Below are positions 23,722 to 31,548 of a stretch of DNA of 35,589 nt, one piece after another (position 1 is the stretch's first letter; every line of letters begins with the position of its first letter). The notes beneath the pieces were generated by a model, which was not told where the DNA came from, did not search any database, and was given only the letters and a program-made list of their open reading frames with translations. The DNA comes from Verrucomicrobiota bacterium (GTDB lineage Bacteria > Verrucomicrobiota > Verrucomicrobiia > Chthoniobacterales > UBA10450): contig QHOK01000104.1 in the NCBI GenBank assembly GCA_003218755.1, positions 1 to 35,589 on the forward strand, given 5' to 3'. The translations under genes and the position numbers were made by a program.

Positions 23722-25929
23722 TCACCGTTCCAACTTAAACGCCAGGGTCGCCAGGGGCGGTAAGTGAACGAGGATCGAATGTTCGCGACCCATCCAGGGA
23801 ACATCCTCGCTTTGGACGCCGCCGAGATTTCCGACGTTGCTGCCGCCATATGTTTCAGCATCGGTGTTGATGAGCTCACGATAGAAGCCGGATTCGGGGA
23901 CGCCTAGCCGGTAGTTGTAGCGCACCACTGGCGTAGCGTTCACTACGAAGGCGACCACGTCGCCCTCGCGCGATTTTCTCAGGAATGACACAACGCTGTT
24001 ATCGGCGTCATGAAAATCGATCCAATCGAATCCTTCGTAACTATCGTCGAGCTGCCAAAGCGCCGGTTCGCTTTTGTAAACGTAATTCAAATGTTGCACC
24101 AGCCGGCGCACGCCATCGTGTCGGGGGAGATTGAGCAGTTGCCAGTCGAGACTCGTGTCGTGGTTCCATTCGTTCCGCTGGCCGAATTCGCCGCCCATGA
24201 ACAGCAGTTTTTTCCCGGGATGACCGTACATCCACGCCAGAAACATCCGGAGATTGGCAAACTTCTGCCATTCGTCGCCCGGCATCTTGGATAACAACGA
24301 GCGCTTCCCGTACACCACTTCATCGTGGCTGAGCACAAGGATGAAGTTCTCCTGGAAAGCGTAGAGCAGCGAGAAGGTGATGTTACCGTGATGATAGCGC
24401 CGGTAAATCGGGTCGATGCTCATGTATTGCAGGAAATCGTGCATCCAGCCCATGTTCCATTTGAAACCGAACCCGAGCCCGCCCAGATAAGTCGGACGCG
24501 ATACCCCCGGCCAGTCGGTTGATTCCTCGGCGATGGTCATGATCCCAGGGAACCGCTCGTAGCAAACTTCGTTGAAGCGTTTCAGAAAATAGATGGCGTC
24601 GAGATTCTCGCGGCCGCCGTGAACGTTCGGGATCCATTGGCCGGGTTTTCGTGAATAGTCGAGGTAAAGCATCGAAGCTACGGCGTCCACGCGCAGACCG
24701 TCGATGTGATATTTGTCGAACCAGAAGAGCGCGTTGCCGATAAGAAAATTGCGCACCTCGCTGCGGCCGAAATTGAAAATGAGCGTGCCCCAATCCTGAT
24801 GCTCGCCCTGGCGCGGGTCCATGTGTTCGTAGAGATCGGTGCCATCAAATTCGGCCAGCGCGTGAGCGTCCTTTGGAAAATGCGCAGGCACCCAGTCCAT
24901 GATCACGCCAATGCCGGCTTGATGACATTTGTCGATGAAATGGCGGAGGTCGTCAGGCGGACCGAACCGACTGGTGGGCGCATAATAATTTGTGACCTGA
25001 TAACCCCACGAACCTTCGAAGGGATGCTCGGCAACCGGCAACAACTCGATGTGCGTGTAACCCATTTCGAGCGCGTACGGCAGCAACTCCTCGGCAAGTT
25101 CGAGATAACTGAGCTGGCGATTTCCTTCTTCAGTTTTGCGACGCCATGAGCCGAGGTGCACTTCGTAAATGCTGATGGCGCTCCTCGGCCAATCCCGCGT
25201 TCGGCGCGATTCCATCCACGCGCTATCGTTCCATGTGTAACGTTCCAGATCGTACACCAGCGATGCGGTCGATTTGCCATGCTGATTGAAAAATGCGAAC
25301 GGATCGCTCTTAAGCAGCAGTGCGCCGGTCTGACCGCGGATTTCGAATTTGTAGTGCACGCCTTGCTTGAGCCCGGGCAAAAATAATTCCCACACACCGC
25401 TGCCGATAAGTTTGCGCATGGGATTGACCCGGCCATCCCAGTTATTGAAATCGCCGACGACGCTCACGCGTTGCGCATTGGGCGCCCATACAGCGAAATA
25501 AACGCCTGCCGCGTCGCCGATCGTGCGCAAATGCGCGCCAAATTTCTCGTAAATTTTCCAGTGTTGCCCTTCGGCGAATAGATGCAGATCGACCTCGCCC
25601 ATGATTGGCCCGTACTGATAAGGATCGCGCGTGCGCTGCTGCGATCCATCCCAGCTAATGATCTGGAGATGATATGGGACATCGCGCGGCGCGCCGGCGA
25701 TAGTCGCACAAAAGAATCCGTCCTGATGAATTCGCTCAGCCGCTATCGGCTTCTCCGGTTCTCGATCCAACACTATATCAATCACGCGCGCGTCCGGGCG
25801 AAAGATCCGGACCTCCAAATCATCGCCAACTCGATGCGGACCCAGCAGGCGGAACGGATCGGAGTGAGTTCCGCGCACGAAGCGGCTCACCTCGTCACGC
25901 GGCAGTCCCGCGATGTCGAAAGCTTTCAT
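23722..25929 (-). CDS. glgB: 1,4-alpha-glucan branching enzyme GlgB
   Basis: A 735-residue cytoplasmic GH13 enzyme that cuts alpha-1,4 chains and rejoins them as alpha-1,6 branches in glycogen. An N-terminal CBM48-like module ([20 protein letters not shown]) is followed by a second one ([20 protein letters not shown]). The catalytic barrel has [30 protein letters not shown] and [13 protein letters not shown]. The nucleophile Asp lies in [18 protein letters not shown], the acid Glu in [11 protein letters not shown], and the third acid in [11 protein letters not shown]. The C-terminal beta domain follows. Length is complete. The ATG at 25929 (MKAFDIAGL) has AAGAGAA upstream and replaces the longer ORF-track start. 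No other glg gene is adjacent. It is transcribed divergently from dodecin. Confidence 0.97.
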   Translation of the reverse strand: MKAFDIAGLPRDEVSRFVRGTHSDPFRLLGPHRVGDDLEVRIFRPDARVIDIVLDREPEKPIAAERIHQDGFFCATIAGAPRDVPYHLQIISWDGSQQRTRDPYQYGPIMGEVDLHLFAEGQHWKIYEKFGAHLRTIGDAAGVYFAVWAPNAQRVSVVGDFNNWDGRVNPMRKLIGSGVWELFLPGLKQGVHYKFEIRGQTGALLLKSDPFAFFNQHGKSTASLVYDLERYTWNDSAWMESRRTRDWPRSAISIYEVHLGSWRRKTEEGNRQLSYLELAEELLPYALEMGYTHIELLPVAEHPFEGSWGYQVTNYYAPTSRFGPPDDLRHFIDKCHQAGIGVIMDWVPAHFPKDAHALAEFDGTDLYEHMDPRQGEHQDWGTLIFNFGRSEVRNFLIGNALFWFDKYHIDGLRVDAVASMLYLDYSRKPGQWIPNVHGGRENLDAIYFLKRFNEVCYERFPGIMTIAEESTDWPGVSRPTYLGGLGFGFKWNMGWMHDFLQYMSIDPIYRRYHHGNITFSLLYAFQENFILVLSHDEVVYGKRSLLSKMPGDEWQKFANLRMFLAWMYGHPGKKLLFMGGEFGQRNEWNHDTSLDWQLLNLPRHDGVRRLVQHLNYVYKSEPALWQLDDSYEGFDWIDFHDADNSVVSFLRKSREGDVVAFVVNATPVVRYNYRLGVPESGFYRELINTDAETYGGSNVGNLGGVQSEDVPWMGREHSILVHLPPLATLAFKLER

Positions 25930-26050
25930 ACGTTCTCTTACACCTTTGAAGCGGTAAAACGGATTGCTTCGCGCTGCAACGTTACAACGCGCGCAGACGC
26001 GCAACGCGCCAGCGGTCTGCGATAACTACAGAAAGGAGAATAACACTGCC

Positions 26051-26263
26051 ATGGCTAAAGTCGTTAAAGTTATTGAACTGATGTCACAATCGCCGAAGAG
26101 CTGGGAAGACGCCGCGCAAGGCGCAGCAAAGGAAGCCTCGAAAACCCTGCGGAACATTCGCTCGATTTACATCAAGGAATTCACCGCTGAAGTGCAAGAC
26201 GGCAAAATCACAAACTATCGCATCAACGCAAAGGTCAGTTTCGATTTGGAGACGGAAGGCTGA
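26051..26263 (+). CDS. Dodecin (flavin-binding dodecamer)
   Basis: A 70-residue protein (MAKVVKVIELMSQSPKSWED...) with the full dodecin pattern: strand VVKVIELMSQS, then helix SWEDAAQGAAKEASKTLRNI, and two strands IYIKEFTAEVQDGKITNYRI and NAKVSFDLE. Dodecins form hollow dodecamers that bind flavins and buffer free FMN or lumichrome. In some dodecins a Trp in the SWEDA segment stacks on the isoalloxazine ring; the usual Trp position looks partly changed here (YIKEF instead of WVKE), so binding may differ. AAGGAG lies 12 bases upstream of the ATG. The gene is divergent from glgB and convergent with lysS. Confidence 0.93.
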   Translation: MAKVVKVIELMSQSPKSWEDAAQGAAKEASKTLRNIRSIYIKEFTAEVQDGKITNYRINAKVSFDLETEG

Positions 26264-26270
26264 GGCAGGC

Positions 26271-26347
26271 CTGTAGACGCTTCGCTGTGCGAAGTGCGGC
26301 GTTCGCGTGGCAATCGGATCACGTCGCTCGCAGAGCGACGGCTACAG
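26271..26347. repeat. REP-like double hairpin with perfect CTGTAG/CTACAG ends
   Basis: Perfect 6-bp inverted ends CTGTAG (26271-26276) and CTACAG (26342-26347). They enclose a 6-bp stem CTTCGC-tgt-GCGAAG and an 8-bp stem CGTCGCTC-gca-GAGCGACG. It fills the gap between convergent dodecin and lysS, and its right end supplies the lysS stop codon (CTA = TAG on the minus strand). Confidence 0.88.
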
Positions 26348-27799
26348 TTTTCTCGGCCTTAATAAAGGAAACAGGATCACGTCTCGGATGGACTCTGCGC
26401 CGGTGAGCAACATCGTGAGCCTATCCATGCCGATGCCGATGCCGCCGGCCGGCGGCATGCCGTGCTCAAGCGCGAGTAAAAATTCCTCGTCAACGCTTTG
26501 CTTCTCTTCCCCGGCCTGTTCGAGCAGACGCTGACGTTGTACAAGTGGATCGTTTAATTCGCTGTAACCAGGAGCGATTTCCACACCGTTAATGATCAGT
26601 TCAAAAACATCCACGAGCGAGTTGTCAGCTGCATTTTGTTTTGCCAGCGGCACCAGCTCTTTCGGGCAGTGCGTCACAAACAGAGGATCGATCGTCTTCT
26701 CCTCAACGAGTTTTTCCAACACGTGCTGCGTCACCTCGAAATCGGCCAGTTGCGGCAGGATTTCCAATTTGAATTTATTGGTCGCGCGTTCCCGCCGCTG
26801 CTCGCTGGAGAGCTCGAACCAATCTTTGCCGGCAACTACCCGCACCACATCGTGGTAGCGCGTCCGGCGCCAGGGCCGTTGCAAATTGACGGTGCGGACG
26901 ATCTTCCCGTCAGCGTCTCGATGCTCAATTGTTAGTGACCCGCAGATTTTCTCGGCGAGATAACAAATCAGTTCTTCAACGAGATTCGCCATCTTCTCGA
27001 AATCAGCATACGCCCAGTAGGCTTCGAGCATCGTGAATTCGGGATTGTGTTTTCTAGAAATGCCTTCGTTTCGAAAGTTACGGTTGATTTCGAATACCTT
27101 ATTGAACCCGCCCACGAGCAAACGTTTCAGATAAAGTTCGAGCGCAATGCGCAGGTAAAGATCGAGGCCGAGCGCCTTGTGATGCGTTCTGAATGGTTCG
27201 GCGGCCGCGCCTCCAGCGATCGTTTGCAAAATTGGCGTCTCGACTTCGACGAAGCCGCGCTCCTCTAGAAAGCGCCTGGTTTCGCGCACAATGGCGATGC
27301 GCTTTTCGAAAACTGCGCGGGACCACTCGTTGGTGATAAGATCGAGATAGCGTTGGCGGTACCGCGCTTCAATGTCCTGTAATCCATGCCATTTCTCCGG
27401 GAGCGGCCGCAAAGCCTTCGTAAGCAACCGGAACGTGCGCGCCTTCAACGTCGGTTCGCCGCTTTTCGTAACAAAACATGGTCCTTCAACTCCGATAAGA
27501 TCGCCAATATCTAACAGGCGAAAAAGATCGATTAGCTCCGGTCCAACTTCCTTTGCGTGAATATAGATTTGAATCCGCCCGGTTGCATCGCGCAGGTCGA
27601 AGAAGTGGCTTTTGCCCATATCGCGATGTGCGGTGATGCGGCCCGCCGCACGAAGGGTCTCGCCTTCTTTAAATCGCTCGCGTACCTCCGCAATGGAGCC
27701 GCTTACCTCAAAACCAGAACTGAACGGCTCGATGCCTTTTGCGCGGAGGGCATCGAGCTTTTTGCGCCGCAGCGCGATCAGCTCGTTTTTTTCTTCCAT
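26342..27799 (-). CDS. lysS: Lysyl-tRNA synthetase, class II
   Basis: A 485-residue class II synthetase that charges tRNA-Lys. The N-terminal OB-fold anticodon domain has AGRITAHRDMGKSHFFDLRD and GRIQIYIHAKEVG. Motif 1 is GFVEVETPILQTIAGGAAAEPF, motif 2 is NRNFRNEGISRKHNPEFTMLE, and motif 3 is GMPPAGGIGIGMDRLTMLL. The sequence ends ILFPLLRPRKL, which is typical. I use the ATG at 27799 (MEEKNELIALRRKKL); the ORF-track start adds ten residues of leader. The stop TAG belongs to the adjacent REP-like element. An octamer array pointing toward the gene lies about 53 bases upstream. Confidence 0.97.
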   Translation of the reverse strand: MEEKNELIALRRKKLDALRAKGIEPFSSGFEVSGSIAEVRERFKEGETLRAAGRITAHRDMGKSHFFDLRDATGRIQIYIHAKEVGPELIDLFRLLDIGDLIGVEGPCFVTKSGEPTLKARTFRLLTKALRPLPEKWHGLQDIEARYRQRYLDLITNEWSRAVFEKRIAIVRETRRFLEERGFVEVETPILQTIAGGAAAEPFRTHHKALGLDLYLRIALELYLKRLLVGGFNKVFEINRNFRNEGISRKHNPEFTMLEAYWAYADFEKMANLVEELICYLAEKICGSLTIEHRDADGKIVRTVNLQRPWRRTRYHDVVRVVAGKDWFELSSEQRRERATNKFKLEILPQLADFEVTQHVLEKLVEEKTIDPLFVTHCPKELVPLAKQNAADNSLVDVFELIINGVEIAPGYSELNDPLVQRQRLLEQAGEEKQSVDEEFLLALEHGMPPAGGIGIGMDRLTMLLTGAESIRDVILFPLLRPRKL

Positions 27800-27851
27800 G
27801 TTCGGATAGCGAATGTAAAGCGCCGCCAAAAAATGAACAGTCAGAATGCGG

Positions 27852-27882
27852 CGCTAAGCGTTGAAGCGTTAAACATTGAAGC
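27852..27882 (-). repeat. Octamer array facing lysS
   Basis: CGTTGAAG and CGTTAAAC are followed by ATTGAAGC in 8-base register, preceded by CGCTAAG. Read on the lysS strand this is the TTnAACG word. It is in opposite orientation to the next array at 27909. Confidence 0.65.
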
Positions 27883-27908
27883 GGAGCGGGAAAGCGCAAA
27901 GCGTCTTT

Positions 27909-27948
27909 TCAACGCTTTAACCGTTCAACGCGTCAATCGATCAACGAA
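27909..27948 (+). repeat. Octamer array facing the ACT gene (5 units)
   Basis: TCAACGCT, TTAACCGT, TCAACGCG, TCAATCGA, TCAACGAA: five units in strict 8-base register, oriented toward the downstream ACT-domain gene. Together with 27852-27882 it forms a mirror-image pair in a divergent spacer. Confidence 0.75.
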
Positions 27949-28031
27949 TATATTGGTTTGCCAACAAAACACCAAGAATGAGATAGTTTGTCCAGCGCGC
28001 CCAGGAGTTCGGTCATGGCGTCATTACCCAA

Positions 28032-28502
28032 ATGACTGTTAATCTGCCGGAAACAACTTCAAAAATGGAAGGACCGCTGGTGAAGCAGTTCTCCGTGTTC
28101 CTGCCGAACAAGGTTGGGGCGATGTTAGAAATTGTGAAGCTGCTGAACATGCAGGACACCCATGTTGTGGCCCTGAGCGTATCGGAATCTACCGACTCGG
28201 CCATTGCGCGGATAATCGCGAGCGATCCGGCGCGCGTGGAGAAATTGTTCCGGGAAAAAAATGTTCCTTTCGGCGTTAGCCAGGTGGTGGTGGTGGAGAT
28301 GCGAGAAGTCGCTACTCAACTGGTGAAACTGCTCGCAGCATTGGTGATGGCGGAGGTCAACGTCCATTTCGCTTATCCGTTGCTGATCCGGCCGCGCGGC
28401 TTCGCCGCGATCGCGTTGCACGTTGACGATACGGAATGCGCATCCTCGGTGCTGATAGGCGAAGGATTCAAAATGCTGAGCCAAGACGACATTACGCGAT
28501 AG
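28032..28502 (+). CDS. Tandem ACT-domain regulatory protein
   Basis: 156 residues with two ACT domains. The first is KQFSVFLPNKVGAMLEIVKL with VVALSVSESTDSAIARII. The second begins at about residue 85 (VVVVEMREVATQLVKLLAAL) and continues VNVHFAYPLLIRPRGFAAIA and LHVDDTECASSVL. ACT pairs bind amino acids and regulate enzymes. Stand-alone double-ACT proteins of this style are often labelled acetolactate-synthase-like in databases without proof, and no ilv genes are near. The ATG at 28032 is the natural start. It is divergent from lysS. Confidence 0.85.
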   Translation: MTVNLPETTSKMEGPLVKQFSVFLPNKVGAMLEIVKLLNMQDTHVVALSVSESTDSAIARIIASDPARVEKLFREKNVPFGVSQVVVVEMREVATQLVKLLAALVMAEVNVHFAYPLLIRPRGFAAIALHVDDTECASSVLIGEGFKMLSQDDITR

Positions 28503-28574
28503 AAATCGGACAGGCCCAAGTGATTCGTTAAAACAGTTACCTCGTAACATTGCAGGATTTCGCCTCTTGTAACC

Positions 28575-28606
28575 GTTGGAACTTTTTAACTTTCTAACGA
28601 TTTAAC
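28575..28606 (+). repeat. Octamer array (4 units) upstream of the TPR gene
   Basis: GTTGGAAC, TTTTTAAC, TTTCTAAC, GATTTAAC: four units at exact 8-base spacing, each ending in AAC and oriented toward the gene that starts at 28668. Confidence 0.65.
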
Positions 28607-28667
28607 GTGGCGCGGCCTGTTGACAGGCTGGCAAAGGCGCGCTTACAGAACTGGGTTTATTGCCGCT

Positions 28668-29762
28668 ATGCGGACTCTTCTCTCACGCGCGATCCAAGTC
28701 GATCCAACTTTCCACATCGGCCTCAGTCTGATCGTGATTGTGGCCGTAGCAGAGATCTTCGCCGCCACCTCCTATTATGTCGGCCGGGCTCGCGCTGCCC
28801 GAGTCTCGGCACAGTCAGTCGCCGCGGCTGTGGCACACCCTTCGCCTCCCTCTGTTTCCACGCGAACACCTGTGCCAGCGACGCAGCCGGCGGTTTCGCC
28901 ACCGGCGGCGATCCCCAGCGCTTCTCCGTCGCTTGTTGATCAGTTGCTGCGAGAAGGCGTCGAGTTGCGCGACCGGGGCGACACGACGACGGCATTGAAA
29001 CGGTTTGACGAGGCATTGGACAGCGAACCGAATAACGCCGAGGTGCTCGCCGAAACAGCGAAGACTTACGATTTGATGCAGCTTTACGACCGCGCGAACG
29101 AAATGTGGCGTAAGCTTCAGGAAATGGGTCCCTCCGCTGGTGCGGCATACGAGCTGGCCGATCGACGGTTGAAACTCGGAGTTCCCACCCCGGGGACGGC
29201 GGTGTCAGGTGACGCAAGTTCATTAACCGGCGCGGCGCCACAGAGGGATATCGGCGGCAACCGGGAAGGCTCGGTGATGGGAATCAGTGAGGTCAAAACC
29301 GCGGAAACACCCGATCCCGATGCCGAGAAGAATCTGACACTGCAGATCGGCATTAAAAAACAGCCCGGCGCGACCATTGATCACATGAAAGTGAAAATTT
29401 TGGTAGAGTTCTACGACACGGTGGGTGACAAAGATATCAAGCTCACGAACGCGGACGTGAATTACGAATGGCTGACCCCAAAACACGATTGGACGGAGAC
29501 GAATCCAGAGGTGCTCTCAGTAAGGTACGTGCGGGCAAAGACGGCCGGCGCTTCGCCCGAGTCGTCGGTTTCTGAGGCGGCGGCAACAGTCCGGCCCGGT
29601 CATAAAACTCGAGGTAAAAGTTCTGTGGCGGATAGCGGAGAGCGAAAATACCTGGGTTACATTATCCGGGTTTATTACGACGATGAGTTGCAAGCGGTCC
29701 AGGCGGAACCGTCGCGGCTCTTACAGCATTTTCCTCCTTCGAAGAGTACGTTGGCACAATGA
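28668..29762 (+). CDS. Membrane-anchored TPR protein, unknown function
   Basis: A ~364-residue protein with one N-terminal membrane helix (IGLSLIVIVAVAEIFAATSYYV). A long Pro/Ala/Ser-rich linker follows (residues ~55-105). Two TPR-like units come next: LLREGVELRDRGDTTTALKRF with DEALDSEPNNAEVLAETAKTY, then LYDRANEMWRKLQEMGPSAG. The C-terminal ~170 residues form a beta-rich domain (LTLQIGIKKQPGATIDHMKV, ILVEFYDTVGDKDIKL, YLGYIIRVYYDDELQ). I recognise no named family for that domain. The ATG at 28668 is chosen. It heads a run of four closely packed plus-strand genes ending with the cell-wall amidase and Nnr, so a cell-envelope role is possible. Confidence 0.78.
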   Translation: MRTLLSRAIQVDPTFHIGLSLIVIVAVAEIFAATSYYVGRARAARVSAQSVAAAVAHPSPPSVSTRTPVPATQPAVSPPAAIPSASPSLVDQLLREGVELRDRGDTTTALKRFDEALDSEPNNAEVLAETAKTYDLMQLYDRANEMWRKLQEMGPSAGAAYELADRRLKLGVPTPGTAVSGDASSLTGAAPQRDIGGNREGSVMGISEVKTAETPDPDAEKNLTLQIGIKKQPGATIDHMKVKILVEFYDTVGDKDIKLTNADVNYEWLTPKHDWTETNPEVLSVRYVRAKTAGASPESSVSEAAATVRPGHKTRGKSSVADSGERKYLGYIIRVYYDDELQAVQAEPSRLLQHFPPSKSTLAQ

Positions 29763-29797
29763 TACCATTGGTCATTATCGACCGCGAGGCGGCATGA
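29759..29797 (+). other. Possible 12-codon bridging ORF with ATGA overlaps at both ends
   Basis: The frame MIPLVIIDREAA overlaps the stop of the TPR gene (ATGA at 29759-29762). It ends in a TGA that overlaps the ATG of the next gene (ATGA at 29794-29797). Such a short frame could pass terminating ribosomes on to the next start, or may be chance. Confidence 0.25.
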
Positions 29798-30702
29798 GCG
29801 TCGCCGCAATCTGCATGCGCCGGCGAAAGCTAAGGCGCGTTCTGTCGTGTGCCTGTGTTCTGTTTTTTGCCGCCGCAGCGAACGGGCAAATTCAGGTGGA
29901 ACTGAAATTCAAGCGACTGCAGTACATCGCTTACGAACCAGTAGTAGCGACACTTGGAATTACTAATCTGGCGGGACGCGATATTGAGCTTCACGACAGC
30001 GACAGCCAATCATGGCTTGGATTCGAGGTAACTGGAAACGAGGGTCAGCCGATAGCGCCGCTCAACAGTGAAAATGCGCAGCCGACTTTGAAAATCCAAG
30101 CCGGACAGAGAGTGACGCGACAGATTGATCTCGCTCCGCTCTATCCCGTGCACGATTTCGGCGCCTATCATGTGCGGACGCATGTTTATTTCGCGGACTT
30201 GGGCAAATTCTTTTACTCTGGAACGCGAGTTTTCGAAGTGACCGACGCGCGGCCGATCTGGCAAGAGACGGTGGGAATTCCAACTGGCGTTGCCGCGCCC
30301 GGGGAAGTACGCACGTACTCGCTGCTCACCAACCGATTCCCAGACCATACCTCCTTGTACGTACGCGTGCAGGACAAGGACACAGGAATTGTGTATGCGA
30401 CTTATTCGTTAGGCCGAAGCCTCGCGTTCGAACAACCGCAGGCGGAGATCGATCGCGCCAATCAATTGCATGTTTTGCATTGCGCGGCACCACGTGCCTG
30501 GTCCTATTCGCGAATCGGCTTGAATGGCCAACTGCTGGAGCACTCGTTGTTCATGGAAACCAAAACCCGGCCTCGCCTCGTCCATTCCGGAAATGGCAAA
30601 GTAGCAGTCCGCGGCGGCATGATCGAGACGCCATCGCAGAGCTCGCGTAGTACGGCGCCGAAACTTTCCGCCCGCCCGCCCGACGTGCCTAAAGAGGATT
30701 AG
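29794..30702 (+). CDS. Exported beta-rich protein of unknown function
   Basis: A ~302-residue protein with a basic N-terminus and signal peptide (LRRVLSCACVLFFAAAANGQ). The mature part begins IQVELKFKRLQYIAYEPVVA. It has Ig-like strand patterns: ATLGITNLAGRDIELHD, LKIQAGQRVTRQIDLAPLYP, YHVRTHVYFADLGKFFYSG, EVRTYSLLTNRF and TSLYVRVQDKDTGIVYAT. The tail is rich in Ser, Pro and Arg. No named family is recognised. The ATG at 29794 follows GAGGCGGC. It is packed between the TPR protein and the amidase, and its TAG stop touches the amidase start region, so it probably belongs to one envelope-related operon. Confidence 0.78.
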   Translation: MSVAAICMRRRKLRRVLSCACVLFFAAAANGQIQVELKFKRLQYIAYEPVVATLGITNLAGRDIELHDSDSQSWLGFEVTGNEGQPIAPLNSENAQPTLKIQAGQRVTRQIDLAPLYPVHDFGAYHVRTHVYFADLGKFFYSGTRVFEVTDARPIWQETVGIPTGVAAPGEVRTYSLLTNRFPDHTSLYVRVQDKDTGIVYATYSLGRSLAFEQPQAEIDRANQLHVLHCAAPRAWSYSRIGLNGQLLEHSLFMETKTRPRLVHSGNGKVAVRGGMIETPSQSSRSTAPKLSARPPDVPKED

Positions 30703-30704
30703 TG

Positions 30705-31547
30705 ATGGGAACAGGGTTTTGCCGACACCGTTTATTAGTCGCAAGTTTGCTCGTCGCACTTCTGGCATCCGGCAATTCCCCTGCAGCGCAGAGGAGCCGC
30801 ACCTCTGGAAGCAGCAGCTCGCCCATCACTGTAGTGATCGATGCGGGACATGGGGGCCATGATCGTGGCGGGATTCCCGGCCAAAGAATCGCCGAAAAAG
30901 ACATGACACTCGACGTGGCGCAGCGCCTCAGAAATGTTCTGGCAGCTAGCGGCTATCGCGTAGTGATGACGCGGGACAGCGACGTTTTTGTTTCGTTGCC
31001 AGGGCGAGTTGCAATCGCCAACTCGTATCGCAACGCGGTCTTCGTATGTATTCATTTCAACGCGACAAAGCGGATGGGCGCAGGTGGAATAGAAACTTAC
31101 TTTTACAGCCGCGACAGCTTGTCGCTCGCTTCAGCCGTCCATTACTACGTCGTTGGGGGCGCGCCTTCGGCTAATCGCGGAGTGCGCCGCAGGGGTTTCT
31201 ACGTCTTGCGAAAAACGAATGTTCCGGCAGTGCTGGTGGAATGCGGCTTTCTCACTAACCCAACCGAAGGTGCGTACGCGCAAACTGCTTCTTACCGCCA
31301 AAAATTGGCAGAAGAAATTGCGGCTGGGGTCCGCGGACGCAATTCCGTTACCGGTGCCCTGTCGACGACGCGAGTGGCGACGAGCGAAACAGTCCCGCTG
31401 CAACCGTACATCGATCAAACGAAGGTAGCCAGCTCTGAACACCGCAAGTCGAAGCGTTCACACAAAAAAAGCGCGCGCAAAAAGAAAAGCTCATCGAAAC
31501 CAGCGGGCTCGGAAGCACGCTCGTCCTCACGCGACCGGGAGGGCTGA
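30705..31547 (+). CDS. N-acetylmuramoyl-L-alanine amidase (Amidase_3)
   Basis: A 280-residue exported zinc amidase that cleaves the lactyl-amide bond between MurNAc and the stem peptide. A signal peptide (LLVASLLVALLASGNSPAAQ) leads into the catalytic domain. Zinc and active-site residues are in VVIDAGHGGHDRG (His), AEKDMTLDVA (Glu), VCIHFNAT (His) and VLVECGFLTNPTEG (Glu). The C-terminus carries a strongly basic Lys/Ser-rich tail (KSKRSHKKSARKKKSSSK), which may bind the wall or nucleic acid. AGAGGA lies nine bases before the ATG at 30705; a GTG at 30702 overlaps the previous stop. The next gene begins two bases after the stop. Confidence 0.93.
   Translation: MGTGFCRHRLLVASLLVALLASGNSPAAQRSRTSGSSSSPITVVIDAGHGGHDRGGIPGQRIAEKDMTLDVAQRLRNVLAASGYRVVMTRDSDVFVSLPGRVAIANSYRNAVFVCIHFNATKRMGAGGIETYFYSRDSLSLASAVHYYVVGGAPSANRGVRRRGFYVLRKTNVPAVLVECGFLTNPTEGAYAQTASYRQKLAEEIAAGVRGRNSVTGALSTTRVATSETVPLQPYIDQTKVASSEHRKSKRSHKKSARKKKSSSKPAGSEARSSSRDREG
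31537..31542 (+). promoter_or_regulatory. Shine-Dalgarno that fixes the TTG start of nnr
   Basis: GGGAGG with a six-base spacer before the TTG at 31549. It lies inside the last codons of the amidase gene, so translation of the two is probably coupled. It makes the TTG credible as a real start. Confidence 0.75.
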
Positions 31548-31548
31548 T

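Noticed and set aside
24010-25149. Several 90-147 residue ORFs antisense to glgB
   Set aside because: Shadows of a full-length, motif-complete GH13 gene; no independent ribosome binding site or family resemblance.
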